From Ilumatobacter sp. (GTDB lineage: Bacteria; Actinomycetota; Acidimicrobiia; Acidimicrobiales; Ilumatobacteraceae): 56,334 nt of DNA. This document shows, in pieces, positions 40,969-49,991 of the stretch. Each line of letters opens with the position of its first letter. Positions within the stretch are counted from its first letter, which is position 1. The notes under the pieces are model-generated. The model was not told the DNA's origin and searched no databases. It saw only the letters and a list, made by a program, of their open reading frames with translations. The position numbers and the translations under genes were made by a program. The stretch lies in assembly GCA_007693335.1 (NCBI GenBank), contig REDU01000098.1:1-56334 (forward strand). The letters run 5' to 3'.

Positions 40969-41900
40969 AGGTGGGCGAGCCGTAGCCCCTCGAACGGCCA
41001 GGGCATCGAGATGAGGCGGCCGCTGCTCGACACGGTGATGAACGCCGTCCGCAGATCGTCGCCGCCGAAGCAGATGTTGGTCGTGACGATGTCGCCGGTG
41101 GGCACATGATCGACCCGGGCACCGTCGGGCGAGATGACGGTGATCCCGCCGTTGACGATGGTCGCGACGCACACGTTTCCCGCACCGTCGACCGCGAGCG
41201 AGTCGAGCAGTTGCAGACCCGGCAGCCCGCACAGCACCACGCTGGTGTCGAGCGGGATGGCGGGCGCCAGCTCACCCGACGAGGTGACGGTGCGGCGGAA
41301 CACCCGACCGGTGTGGGTCTCGGCCCAGTAGAGGGTGTGGCCATCGGGCGACAGACCGATGCCGTTCGGTCCGTCGACGGGGAAGACCGCCTCGCGGATC
41401 TCCGAACCGTCCACCTTCGCGTAGTAGATCCCCGTGAGGTCGGCGGTGCGTGCCCCGGTGTCGCGGATGCCGTGATCGGTGAACCAGAAGCCGCCGTGGC
41501 CGTCCATCACCAGATCGTTCGGCGCACGCAGGGGGTGCCCGTCGCACTCGGTGTAGAGATCGGTCACCTCCCCGGTGTGCAGGTCGACCCGCTGGATCTT
41601 CCCACCCAGGTAACGGTCGGGATCGAACGGGCCGGGGAGCAGCAGGTCGCCGAGCTCGACCGGGCTGAACGCCCGACCGTTGTTGCACACGTACATCGCA
41701 CCGTCGGGGCCGACCGCGGCGCCGTTCGGACCGCCGGGGATCTCGGCCACCGTCTCGGTACGGCCGTCGGGGTACACCCGTGTGAGCCGCTCGGCGAACA
41801 TCTCGACCAGCACCACGGTGCCATCGGGCATCGCAACGGGCCCTTCGGGGAACCGGAGGCCTGACGTGATCTCGGTGAACTCGGTCGTCGGGAGGCTCAT
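40965..41900 (-). CDS. SMP-30/gluconolactonase-like protein
   Basis: A 311-residue six-bladed beta-propeller. It contains GLRFPEGPVAMPDGTVVLVE, GPNGAAVGPDGAMYVCNNGR, HPLRAPNDLVMDGHGGFWFTD and DGPNGIGLSPDGHTLYWAET, where Glu, Asn and Asp bind the catalytic metal of lactonases. It probably hydrolyses a sugar lactone or similar ester. The ATG at 41900 starts the conserved fold; a GCGAC-type palindrome (41916-41930) lies just upstream between it and uppP. It is coupled to the 2OG-oxygenase gene. No sugar dehydrogenase is adjacent. Confidence 0.9.
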   Translation of the reverse strand: MSLPTTEFTEITSGLRFPEGPVAMPDGTVVLVEMFAERLTRVYPDGRTETVAEIPGGPNGAAVGPDGAMYVCNNGRAFSPVELGDLLLPGPFDPDRYLGGKIQRVDLHTGEVTDLYTECDGHPLRAPNDLVMDGHGGFWFTDHGIRDTGARTADLTGIYYAKVDGSEIREAVFPVDGPNGIGLSPDGHTLYWAETHTGRVFRRTVTSSGELAPAIPLDTSVVLCGLPGLQLLDSLAVDGAGNVCVATIVNGGITVISPDGARVDHVPTGDIVTTNICFGGDDLRTAFITVSSSGRLISMPWPFEGLRLAHL

Positions 41901-41915
41901 CGCAGCATGTTGGCA

Positions 41916-41930
41916 CGCGACGCTGTCGCG
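41916..41930. promoter_or_regulatory. Palindrome between divergent SMP-30 and uppP genes
   Basis: CGCGAC-GCT-GTCGCG forms a 15-bp inverted repeat 15 nt upstream of the SMP-30 ATG. It is a candidate operator for the lactonase-oxygenase pair. TAGGTT (41951-41956) lies 8 nt before the uppP GTG and is the probable uppP -10 box. Confidence 0.35.
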
Positions 41931-41964
41931 ATCTCCGGTCGGTGTGACGATAGGTTCGCCCGCT

Positions 41965-42798
41965 GTGTCGATCCTCCAGGCGGTGATCCTCGCCGTCGTA
42001 CAGGGACTCACCGAGTTCTTCCCCGTCTCGTCGAGCGGACACCTCGCGCTCGCCCGGTGGGCGTTCGGATGGGACGTGTTCGCCGATGCCCCCGACCTCG
42101 AGCTCGCCTTCGACGTGGCCGTGCACCTCGGCACCCTCACCGGCGCGATCGCGTACTTCTGGTCCGACATCGTGCGGTACGTGACCGCCGGTCTGGGCGC
42201 GCTCGTGAGCTCCGACCACCGGGGTACCGACGACGCCCGTATCGCGTGGCTCCTGCTCCTCACCGCCGTGCCGGGTGCGGTCGTGGGCGTGCTCTTCGCC
42301 GACGCCCTGCAGGTCGACTCGAACATCGCGCTGATCGCTGTCATGTTGATCGTGTTCGGGTTGCTGTTGGCCTGGGCCGACCGGCGGCACGGCCAGCGCG
42401 AGCTCACCACGTTCCGGTTGCGCGACGCCGCACTCATGGGACTCGGTCAGGCGATGGCCCTCCAACCGGGCGTGTCACGCTCGGGGGTCACCATGACCGT
42501 CGGCCGCTTCCTGGGCTTCAGCCGCGATGCGGCGGCGCGCATCTCGTTCCTGATGTCGATCCCGATCATCGCCGGCGCCGGCCTGTTCAGCGCGGTCGAT
42601 GTCGCGACCGGCGACGGCATCCCGGCCGAGTTCCGGGGCCCGTTCCTGGTCGGCTTCGTGACCGCCGCAGCCACCGGGTGGGCCGCGGTGTGGGCCACGT
42701 TGCGCATCATCCGTACCCGATCGTTCGACGTGTTCGTGGTCTACCGGGTCGTGCTCGGCGTGGTCGTACTGGTGCTGCTCGCCACCCCCTGGCGCTGA
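41965..42798 (+). CDS. uppP: Undecaprenyl-diphosphatase
   Basis: A 277-residue polytopic membrane phosphatase (BacA/UppP) that regenerates undecaprenyl phosphate for cell-wall synthesis. The two catalytic motifs are visible: GLTEFFPVSSSGHLALA near the N-terminus (the Glu and Ser/His-containing motif) and PGVSRSGVTMTVGRFLGFSR (the Arg-containing motif), separated by several hydrophobic helices. GTG 41965 is the start, with TAGGTT eight nt upstream, indicating a leaderless transcript. It is divergent from the SMP-30 gene and upstream of the wax-synthase gene. It lies in the block inserted between rimO and ftsK. Confidence 0.94.
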   Translation: MSILQAVILAVVQGLTEFFPVSSSGHLALARWAFGWDVFADAPDLELAFDVAVHLGTLTGAIAYFWSDIVRYVTAGLGALVSSDHRGTDDARIAWLLLLTAVPGAVVGVLFADALQVDSNIALIAVMLIVFGLLLAWADRRHGQRELTTFRLRDAALMGLGQAMALQPGVSRSGVTMTVGRFLGFSRDAAARISFLMSIPIIAGAGLFSAVDVATGDGIPAEFRGPFLVGFVTAAATGWAAVWATLRIIRTRSFDVFVVYRVVLGVVVLVLLATPWR

Positions 42799-42864
42799 TT
42801 CCCCGCCACACGACGGGACCTGTTCCCCTGGCGCCCACGGGTGGTGATGGTGGATGATCGACCG

Positions 42865-44268
42865 ATGACGACCGGCGAAGGCTCGTACCTCAGCCAGAAC
42901 GACGCGATCATGTGGAACGTCGAGGCGGATCCCTTGCTCCGTTCGACCATCGCCGTGATCTTCCTGCTCGACCGGACACCCAACCGTGAGGTTCTGGAGG
43001 CGCGGGTCCGTCGGACGATCGGAGACGTGTTGGCGCTGCGCCAGCGGGTCGAGGGGGTGCCGCTCCACCCCGGCTCGCTCCAGTGGGTCGAGGTCGACGA
43101 GGTCGACCTGGGGTACCACCTCCGACACGTCAGCCTCCCCGATCCGGGTGGCACCGACGAGTTGCTCGAGTTCGCCCGCACGACGGCAGCGGGTGGTTTC
43201 GACCCCGCACGCCCGCTGTGGTCGTTCACCCTGGTCGACCACGTACGTGTGGACGGCGAGAACCGCGCCGCCTTCATCATGACGGCCCATCACGTGGTGA
43301 CCGACGGCATCGGCGCCATCGCGCTCGCTGCCCATCTGTTCGATCTCACGGCTGATGCCACCGCACCCGACGACACCGGTGCAGTCACGGCACTGCCGGC
43401 GCAGCCCGCGCCGACCAGCACCCTCGACCGCTGGCTGCGCGCCGTCGCCCACGATGTGGAGACCGCGGCCTCGATCGCCGCTACCGGGATGCACGACGCG
43501 GTGCCCAACATGCTGAACGCACTCCGCCATCCCGTCGACACCGTTGCCGGCGTGGCCGCCACGGTGCAGTCGGTGGCTCGAGTGGTGGTGCCGACGGTCG
43601 ACACCAAGTCGCCGGTGATGACCGCCCGCACCATGGTGCACCGCTTCTCGGTGCTCGAGGTCCCGGTGGACGTGCTCCGGGCGGCCGGGAAGGCGGGGGG
43701 AGGGACGTTGAACGACGCGTTCCTGGCGGGGATCACCGGCGGGATGCGTCGCTACCACCAGCTTCACGACGCGCCCGTCACCGAGCTCCGGATGGCGATG
43801 CCGATCAGCCTCCGCACCGATGACCACGCGGCGGGGGGGAACCACGTGACGGTGCTGCGCACCGTCGTGCCGATCGACGTGGCCGATCCTCGGGATCGGA
43901 TCGCCCAGCTCCACGAGGTGGGACGTCGGCTCCGCGACGAGCGTTCGCTGGCGCACACCGAGGCGATCGCCGGGGTGCTGAACCTGCTTCCTCGCGGGGT
44001 GATCGGCACCATGTTGAAGCGGGTCGACTTCCTCGCCTCGAACGTGCCGGGCGTGCCGGTGCCGCTCTATCTCGCCGGCTCGGAGGTGCTGCGCGTCTTC
44101 CCCTTCGGTCCCACCGCCGGATCGTCGGTCAACCTGACCCTGATGAGCTACCGCGGGCAGTGCGGCATCGGCATCCACACCGACACCGCCGCGATCCCCG
44201 ACACCGACGTGTTCGTGCGCTGCATCACCGAGGGCTTCGACGAGGTGACGTCGCTCGCGACCCGCTAG
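42865..44268 (+). CDS. Wax ester synthase/diacylglycerol acyltransferase (WS/DGAT)
   Basis: A 467-residue acyltransferase of the actinobacterial Tgs/WS-DGAT family. The catalytic motif HHVVTDG is at residues 142-148 and a second conserved region occurs as SNVPGVPVPLYLAGSEVLR. It esterifies a fatty acyl-CoA to a long-chain alcohol or diacylglycerol, forming storage wax or triacylglycerol at the membrane. The ATG at 42865 is preferred to the upstream GTG because GATGAT (42853-42858) lies 6 nt before it. Its TAG overlaps the oppositely oriented ftsK TAG in the sequence CTAG, so the two genes share the termination site with no gap. Confidence 0.92.
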   Translation: MTTGEGSYLSQNDAIMWNVEADPLLRSTIAVIFLLDRTPNREVLEARVRRTIGDVLALRQRVEGVPLHPGSLQWVEVDEVDLGYHLRHVSLPDPGGTDELLEFARTTAAGGFDPARPLWSFTLVDHVRVDGENRAAFIMTAHHVVTDGIGAIALAAHLFDLTADATAPDDTGAVTALPAQPAPTSTLDRWLRAVAHDVETAASIAATGMHDAVPNMLNALRHPVDTVAGVAATVQSVARVVVPTVDTKSPVMTARTMVHRFSVLEVPVDVLRAAGKAGGGTLNDAFLAGITGGMRRYHQLHDAPVTELRMAMPISLRTDDHAAGGNHVTVLRTVVPIDVADPRDRIAQLHEVGRRLRDERSLAHTEAIAGVLNLLPRGVIGTMLKRVDFLASNVPGVPVPLYLAGSEVLRVFPFGPTAGSSVNLTLMSYRGQCGIGIHTDTAAIPDTDVFVRCITEGFDEVTSLATR

Positions 44269-46760
44269 CGGCCATCGGCCTCCTGGAGGAGCTCGAACTC
44301 CTCGACGGTCATCAGCACCTCTCGGGCCTTGGAACCCTCGCTGGGACCGACGACGCCACGCTGCTCCAACAGGTCCATGATGCGGCCGGCCCTGGCGAAC
44401 CCGACCTTGAGCTTGCGCTGCAGCATCGACGTGGAGCCGAGCTGACTGCGCACCACGAGCTCCATCGCCTGACGCATCATCGCGGTGTCCTCGTCGTCGT
44501 CCTGGCCACCGGAGAACGAGTTGGCGCTGGAGGTCACGGCATCGTCGTCGCCGCCACCGCTCGCTTCGCCACCGGCCTCGACGTCGCCGGTGTAGGTGAC
44601 CTCGGGCGCCTGCCGGCGCCAGTGGGCCACCACCTTGCGCACTTCGTCCTCGCCCACGAACGACCCCTGGATACGCTGCGCCACCGACGAGTTGCCCGGC
44701 AGCAGCAACATGTCGCCCTTGCCGACCAGCTTCTCGGCACCCGGCTGGTCGAGGATGACCCGCGAGTCGGTGAGGCTCGAGACGGCGAACGCCATCCGGG
44801 CCGGCACGTTGGCCTTGATGACGCCGGTGATCACGTTGACCGATGGTCGCTGTGTGGCCACGATGAGGTGGATGCCCACGGCGCGGGCCTTCTGGGCGAT
44901 ACGGGTGATCGACTCCTCGACGTCGCGGGCGGCCACCATCATGAGGTCGTTGAGCTCGTCGACCACCACGACGATGTACGGCAAGCGGTCGTAGGTGGGG
45001 CCGCTGGACGGGAAGCCTGAATCAGTCTCGGAGTCGGGATCGGCGTCAACGCGCTGTTCGGTTCCGATCTCGCCGCGGTCGAACGCCGCGTTGTAGCCGG
45101 TGATGTCGCGGAAGCCGACCTCGGAGAGCACGTCGTAGCGACGCTCCATCTCCTTGACCGCCCAGCCGAGCGCATTGGCGGCCTTCTTGGGGTTGGTGAC
45201 GGGTTGGGTGAGCAGGTGCGGCAAGCGCTGGTACTGCCCCATCTCGACCTGTTTCGGGTCGATGAGGATGAGACGCACCTGATCGGGCGTGCTGCGCATG
45301 AGCAGCGACGTGATGATGCAGTTGATGCCGCTCGACTTGCCGGCACCGGTGGCACCGGCGATGAGCAGGTGCGGCGTCGTGGCGAGATCGAGGAACACGG
45401 CTCGACCGGCGATGTCCTTGCCGACGGCCACCTCGAGGGGGTGCACGGCGGCTGCAGCCTCCTTGGAGACGAGCAGATCACCCAGCGCCACCAGCTGCCG
45501 CTCGTGGTTCGGCACCTCCACGCCGATGGCCGACCGCCCGGGGATGGGCGCGAGGATGCGCACGTCGACCGCCGCCATGGCGTAGGCGATGTCCTTCTGG
45601 AGACTGGTGACCTTGGCGACCTTCACGCCCGGGCCCAGCTCGAGCTCGTACCGGGTGACCGTGGGCCCCACGGTCATGCCGACGAGCGTGGTCTCGACAC
45701 CGTGCTGCTCGAGCGACTGCTGCAACGTCTCGCCGCGACGCTCGATCTCGGCTCGGTCGACCACCTGCTCTCCAGCACGGATCAGATGCGTGAGGGGTGG
45801 GAGCCGCCACTCGCCCACCTGTTCGCCGTCGAGCGGCAGCTCGGCCGCACCGACCACTCCCCCGGCGACCTTGGCCCCACGTTTGCGTCGTGCCTTCGGC
45901 GCCGGTGACGGGTCACCGAGCAGATCGGCGTCGCCCTCGGCAGCGAAGTCGTAGAGCCCCGGCGACTCGGCCGTGGCCGAGGGGTCGCCGCGGTGAGCGT
46001 CACGGTGCGAGCGACCACCGCGTGCCTCCGCCTCGCGGTCGCTGCTGAGCGTCGAGAGATCCGACAGCGCCTTCTTGGTGGCGCGACCGAGTGGCTTCGC
46101 CACGCTGACCATGCTGTGGGTGGTGCGCTCGGCCATGGTGCGCAACGAGGTGCGGGTGATCAGGAGCGCCCCACCCAGCACCACGCCGAGCAGCACGACC
46201 ACGGCGCCGGGCCCGGCCACGAGTGCCCGCAGCGGTTCGGCCACGAGCGCACCGACCCAGCCACCGGCACGTCCGAGCTCGTCGAACCCGCCGGCGAGCT
46301 CACCCGGGCCACGAGCGATGTGGAGCAACCCGAGGGCCGCCACCGAGATCATCGACCACCCGATGGCCAGGCGGCCCGGGCTCGACGAGCGGTTCTTGCG
46401 GATGAAGGCGACGCCGGCCGACACCAGGATCACGGGCACCGCGAAGCGGCCGAGGCCGGCGAACCAGCCGATCACGATCTCGACACCGCGGCCGAGCGGC
46501 CCGGCCAGACGCAGGTAGATGGCGAGCCCGAGCAGGATGCCCGAACCGAGCATCGCGACCCCGATCAGCTCGTTGCGCCGCTCGTCGGCATCGCTGGTCT
46601 CGTGCTCGGCGCCACCTGGAGGCGTGGCATCGCGGACGCTGCCGGAGCGCGATGCGCTCGATGCCCGCGCGTCGCTCTTGGACGTGCCCTTCGACGACGC
46701 CGTGCGCTTGGCAGGCGACTTCTTCGGCGAGCGGCGGCCCGATGCCTTCCAGGTGGTCAT
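44265..46760 (-). CDS. ftsK: DNA translocase FtsK
   Basis: An 831-residue septal DNA translocase. An N-terminal Lys/Ser/Arg-rich tail precedes four or five hydrophobic helices (ELIGVAMLGSGILLGLAIYL onward), a linker, the motor domain with Walker A GATGAGKSS and Walker B YIVVVVDELND, and a C-terminal winged-helix gamma domain (QLGSTSMLQRKLKVGFARAG) that reads KOPS-like sequences. It pumps chromosome ends through the septum with XerCD. The ATG at 46760 follows a poor site; the frame is open 4 codons further. It follows the lipoprotein gene after 63 bp, in the classical dapA-rnj-ftsK order. Confidence 0.96.
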   Translation of the reverse strand: MTTWKASGRRSPKKSPAKRTASSKGTSKSDARASSASRSGSVRDATPPGGAEHETSDADERRNELIGVAMLGSGILLGLAIYLRLAGPLGRGVEIVIGWFAGLGRFAVPVILVSAGVAFIRKNRSSSPGRLAIGWSMISVAALGLLHIARGPGELAGGFDELGRAGGWVGALVAEPLRALVAGPGAVVVLLGVVLGGALLITRTSLRTMAERTTHSMVSVAKPLGRATKKALSDLSTLSSDREAEARGGRSHRDAHRGDPSATAESPGLYDFAAEGDADLLGDPSPAPKARRKRGAKVAGGVVGAAELPLDGEQVGEWRLPPLTHLIRAGEQVVDRAEIERRGETLQQSLEQHGVETTLVGMTVGPTVTRYELELGPGVKVAKVTSLQKDIAYAMAAVDVRILAPIPGRSAIGVEVPNHERQLVALGDLLVSKEAAAAVHPLEVAVGKDIAGRAVFLDLATTPHLLIAGATGAGKSSGINCIITSLLMRSTPDQVRLILIDPKQVEMGQYQRLPHLLTQPVTNPKKAANALGWAVKEMERRYDVLSEVGFRDITGYNAAFDRGEIGTEQRVDADPDSETDSGFPSSGPTYDRLPYIVVVVDELNDLMMVAARDVEESITRIAQKARAVGIHLIVATQRPSVNVITGVIKANVPARMAFAVSSLTDSRVILDQPGAEKLVGKGDMLLLPGNSSVAQRIQGSFVGEDEVRKVVAHWRRQAPEVTYTGDVEAGGEASGGGDDDAVTSSANSFSGGQDDDEDTAMMRQAMELVVRSQLGSTSMLQRKLKVGFARAGRIMDLLEQRGVVGPSEGSKAREVLMTVEEFELLQEADGR

Positions 46761-46823
46761 GACGCCCGCCACCTTACCGAGGGGGCGCGCGGGGCGACCG
46801 GCACCATCTCCGACCCGTGACCG

Positions 46824-47351
46824 CTACAGGGTCTCCACGCCGAGCACCGCTCCGTCGGGGGTGACGGCCACGGCGAGTTGGCCACCCTGGGCAGATTGCA
46901 CGAACACCTCGTATCGAACGGCGCCCTCGGGGCCGACGAGCACGACGAAACGGCGCATGGTGGCGGTCGGCAGGTCGGCGGCCACCATGTCGAGCACGGT
47001 GTCGGGATCGAACTCGATCGCCGTCGCGTCGAACGCGGTGCCCTCGACCACCGGCTGCGCCGGGGCCGGTGGCTGGATCTCACCGTCGAGGTAGAGGTAC
47101 GGCACCGCCGAGGTTCCGCCGTCGACGGCCACGAACAGGTTGACGAGTCGCTCGTCGACGTTGATCTCGAAGTACTCCTGCGGCCCGCCGAGCTCGGCCT
47201 CGAGCGCCTCGACCGCCGGAGCGATCAGCTCGACCGCCGGACGCGGCGAGGCGGGAGTGTCATCGTCGCCCCCGCAGGCCACCCCGCCCGCCACGATCGT
47301 CACGGCGAACAGCGCGATCGACAGCCGGCGCATCCGGAATCGTGCGGTCAT
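46824..47351 (-). CDS. Predicted lipoprotein of unknown function
   Basis: A 175-residue exported lipoprotein. The N-terminus MTARFRMRRLSIALFAVTIV ends with the lipobox AGGVAC followed by GGDDD, giving a lipidated Cys near residue 26. The rest is a small alpha/beta domain (AVEALEAELGGPQEYFEINV and PDTVLDMVAADLPTATMRRF) with no family I recognise. The ATG overlaps the RNase J stop by 4 bp (ATGA), so it is translationally coupled to rnj, and ftsK follows. Its presence inside the conserved dapA-rnj-ftsK group suggests an envelope role. Confidence 0.78.
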   Translation of the reverse strand: MTARFRMRRLSIALFAVTIVAGGVACGGDDDTPASPRPAVELIAPAVEALEAELGGPQEYFEINVDERLVNLFVAVDGGTSAVPYLYLDGEIQPPAPAQPVVEGTAFDATAIEFDPDTVLDMVAADLPTATMRRFVVLVGPEGAVRYEVFVQSAQGGQLAVAVTPDGAVLGVETL

Positions 47352-49051
47352 GCCTCCATGACGACGGGCACGATCATCGGCCGCCGCTTCGTGCGATCGC
47401 TCACGAACTTGCCCGCTGCCTTGCGCACGTCGCGCTCGAGCGCTTCGACGTTGTGGACGCCTTCGCCGAGTGCCTTCTCGACCGCCGTGGCGATCACGTC
47501 GCAGGCCTCGTCGAGCAGGTCTTCGGCCTCGGGTGCGTACACCCAGCCGCGGGTGATGATCTCGGGACCGACCAGCACCTTGTTGGTCTGGGAGTCGACG
47601 GTCACCACCACGACGACCACGCCCTCCTCGGAGAGCACCCGGCGATCGCGCAGCACGCCCTGGCCGACGTCGCCGACGATGCCGTCGACGTAGAGGTAAC
47701 CCGCAGGCACCCGACCGACGGGCTCGAGGCCCGTGTCGCTGAGTTCGATGACGTCGCCGTCCTCGCACAGCAGCACGTGGTCGGCAGGCACGCCCATCAG
47801 GACCCCGAGCTTGGCGTTCGCCACCATGTGGCGGTACTCGCCGTGGATCGGCACGAACCACTCGGGGTTCACGATCGACAGGTACGTCTTGATCTCGTCG
47901 GCCTGCGCGTGCCCGGTGGCGTGCACATCGACCACACCGGAGTGCACGACCTCGGCACCCGCCCGGAGCAGACCGTCCATCACCTTGTTCACGGCACTCT
48001 CGTTGCCGGGGATCGCATGGCTCGACAGGATGATCGTGTCACGGTCGCTCAACTTCACGAACTTGTTCTCGCCACGCGAGAGCGTGGAGAGTGCCGACAT
48101 CGGCTCACCCTGGGAGCCGGTCGAGATCACACAGATCTGGCCGGGTTCGTAGCGGTCGAGATCCTCGACGTCGACCAGCGACGACTCGGGGATCTTGAGC
48201 ACACCGAGCTGCAGGCCGAGACGCACGTTCTTGCGCATGCTCAGGCCGAGCGTTGCGACCTTGCGACCGCCAGCGATGGCCGCATCGGCGATCTGCTGGA
48301 TGCGGTGCAGGTGGCTCGCGAAGCTGGCGGTGATGATCCGCCGATCGGCGTGATCGGTCATCAGCTGACGGAGCACCGGGCCCACGCTGGTCTCGCTCGG
48401 AGCGTGACCCGCCTCCTCGGCGTTCGTGGAATCGGCCAGCAGCAGTCGGACGCCGTGCTCCTTGGCGAGCTGCCCGAGACGGGCCAGATCGGTTCGACGA
48501 CCGTCCACCGGGGTGAGGTCGAGCTTGTAGTCACCCGAGTGCAACAGCACACCCTGGGCGGTGCGGACCGCGATGCCGTGGGCATGGGGTACCGAGTGGG
48601 TGACGGGGATGAACTCGACTTCGAACGGGCCGATCTTCACGACCTCGCCGTCCTTCACCGCGATCATGTCGGTACGACCGAGCAGACCGGCCTCCTCGAT
48701 GCGGTTGCGGGCGAGGCCGAGCGTGAGCGCGGCGCCGTAGATCGGGAGCTTGCGGCCCTCGAGCAGGTGCCCGATGCCATCGTTGTCGCGCAGCAGGAAC
48801 TGGATGCCGCCCACGTGGTCCTCGTGACCGTGGGTGGCGACGATGGCGGCGATCTTGTCGGCGTTGTCGCGGAGATACGAGAAGTCGGGGAGCACGAGGT
48901 CGACGCCGTGCATGTCGGCGTCGGGGAACATCAGACCGCAGTCGATGACGAGGATGCGCCGTTTCTCGCCGCTCCCGCTCTCGATCGCCATGCAGTTGCG
49001 GCCGATCTCGCCGAGACCGCCGAGGAAGACGATGCGGACCGGATCAGCCAC
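47348..49051 (-). CDS. rnj: Ribonuclease J
   Basis: A 567-residue metallo-beta-lactamase-fold RNase with a beta-CASP domain, which carries out mRNA and rRNA processing and 5'-exonuclease decay. The start VRIVFLGGLGEIGRNCMAIE, the metal motif THGHEDHVGGIQFLL, DSTNAEEAGHAPSE, and the later VHATGHAQADEIKTYLSIVN are typical. Translation starts at GTG 49051, overlapping the dapA end by 8 bp. The lipoprotein gene overlaps its own stop. The order dapA-rnj is conserved in actinobacteria. Confidence 0.96.
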   Translation of the reverse strand: MADPVRIVFLGGLGEIGRNCMAIESGSGEKRRILVIDCGLMFPDADMHGVDLVLPDFSYLRDNADKIAAIVATHGHEDHVGGIQFLLRDNDGIGHLLEGRKLPIYGAALTLGLARNRIEEAGLLGRTDMIAVKDGEVVKIGPFEVEFIPVTHSVPHAHGIAVRTAQGVLLHSGDYKLDLTPVDGRRTDLARLGQLAKEHGVRLLLADSTNAEEAGHAPSETSVGPVLRQLMTDHADRRIITASFASHLHRIQQIADAAIAGGRKVATLGLSMRKNVRLGLQLGVLKIPESSLVDVEDLDRYEPGQICVISTGSQGEPMSALSTLSRGENKFVKLSDRDTIILSSHAIPGNESAVNKVMDGLLRAGAEVVHSGVVDVHATGHAQADEIKTYLSIVNPEWFVPIHGEYRHMVANAKLGVLMGVPADHVLLCEDGDVIELSDTGLEPVGRVPAGYLYVDGIVGDVGQGVLRDRRVLSEEGVVVVVVTVDSQTNKVLVGPEIITRGWVYAPEAEDLLDEACDVIATAVEKALGEGVHNVEALERDVRKAAGKFVSDRTKRRPMIVPVVMEA

Positions 49052-49991
49052 GGATCATCTCGCTGGTGCTCGTGGTGGGGGTGGTCATGGTGCTCCCTGA
49101 CGCCGCTCGTGCGGCGGTGAGGCGCGCGTACACATCGCGCGCGGTGTGGGCGAGACCTGCGGGTGCAGGCCCCATGGGCAATCGGCAGTCGCCCACCGGG
49201 ATCCCGAGCGTGCGGAGCATCGCCTTGGTGGGGATCGGGTTGGGGGCGTCGTCGCCGGTCTCGAACGCGAAGCTCTCGAGCATGCGGGCATTGACGGCGC
49301 TGGCTCCGGACGTGTCGCCGGCGGCCCACGCGTCGAACATCTCGACGTGATCGGGTGCGGTCCAGTGGGTGGCCACGCCGACGGTGCCGACGGCGCCGAT
49401 CGAGAGCAGCGGCAGCGTGAAGCCGTCGTCGCCACTGTAGACCTCGAACCCGGCGGGCGCCTGGGCGACCACGTGGGCGGTGGCGGCCGGGCTCCCGGCG
49501 GCATCCTTCACCCCGACGATGTTCGAGACGTCGTGGGCGAGGCGGAGGATCACCTCGCTCGAGATCTTCCGACCGGTGCGAACGGGGATGTCGTACAGCA
49601 GGTTGGGCAGGTCGGCGGCCCCGGCCACGGCGCGGAGGTGCGCTTCGATACCCGCCTGTGACGGTCGGTTGTAGTACGGACAGAGCGCGAGGATGCCCGC
49701 CACACCGAGTGCTGCGGCTTCTCTCGTGAGGTGCACCGAATGGGCGGTGTCGGCGCCGACCGTGCCGGCGATCACCGGTACGTCGACGGCCTCGACCACC
49801 GCGGCGAGGACCGACAGCTTCTCGTCGTCGCTGAGCGTGGGTGACTCGCCGGTGGTGCCGCACACCACCAGCCCCTCGTTCCCCTGCTCGACCAGCCACC
49901 GGGCGAGCTGTCGGGTGACGTCGAGTTCGACGGAGCCGTCGGCGGCCATCGGCGTGACCATGGCGGTGACGACCCGCCCGAAACGGGGCAT
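49044..49991 (-). CDS. dapA: 4-hydroxy-tetrahydrodipicolinate synthase
   Basis: A 315-residue TIM-barrel aldolase condensing pyruvate with aspartate semialdehyde in lysine and meso-diaminopimelate synthesis. The motifs GLVVCGTTGESPTLSDDEK, LYDIPVRTGRKIS (catalytic Tyr) and VGVKDAAGSPAA (Schiff-base Lys) are present. The ATG at 49991 is chosen because it is exactly at the stop of the upstream regulator (TGATG) and starts the conserved fold. The C-terminus is extended by a Thr/Ser-rich tail (STMTTPTTSTSE). It overlaps rnj by 8 bp. Confidence 0.96.
   Translation of the reverse strand: MPRFGRVVTAMVTPMAADGSVELDVTRQLARWLVEQGNEGLVVCGTTGESPTLSDDEKLSVLAAVVEAVDVPVIAGTVGADTAHSVHLTREAAALGVAGILALCPYYNRPSQAGIEAHLRAVAGAADLPNLLYDIPVRTGRKISSEVILRLAHDVSNIVGVKDAAGSPAATAHVVAQAPAGFEVYSGDDGFTLPLLSIGAVGTVGVATHWTAPDHVEMFDAWAAGDTSGASAVNARMLESFAFETGDDAPNPIPTKAMLRTLGIPVGDCRLPMGPAPAGLAHTARDVYARLTAARAASGSTMTTPTTSTSEMIRG

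Noticed and set aside
42475-44178. Minus-strand 567-codon open frame opposite the wax synthase
   Set aside because: His/Arg/Gly-biased shadow translation; the plus strand carries the HHxxxDG motif.
47342-49120. Plus-strand 592-codon open frame opposite RNase J
   Set aside because: Antisense to an unmistakable RNase J; composition is His/Val/Gly-rich with no fold.
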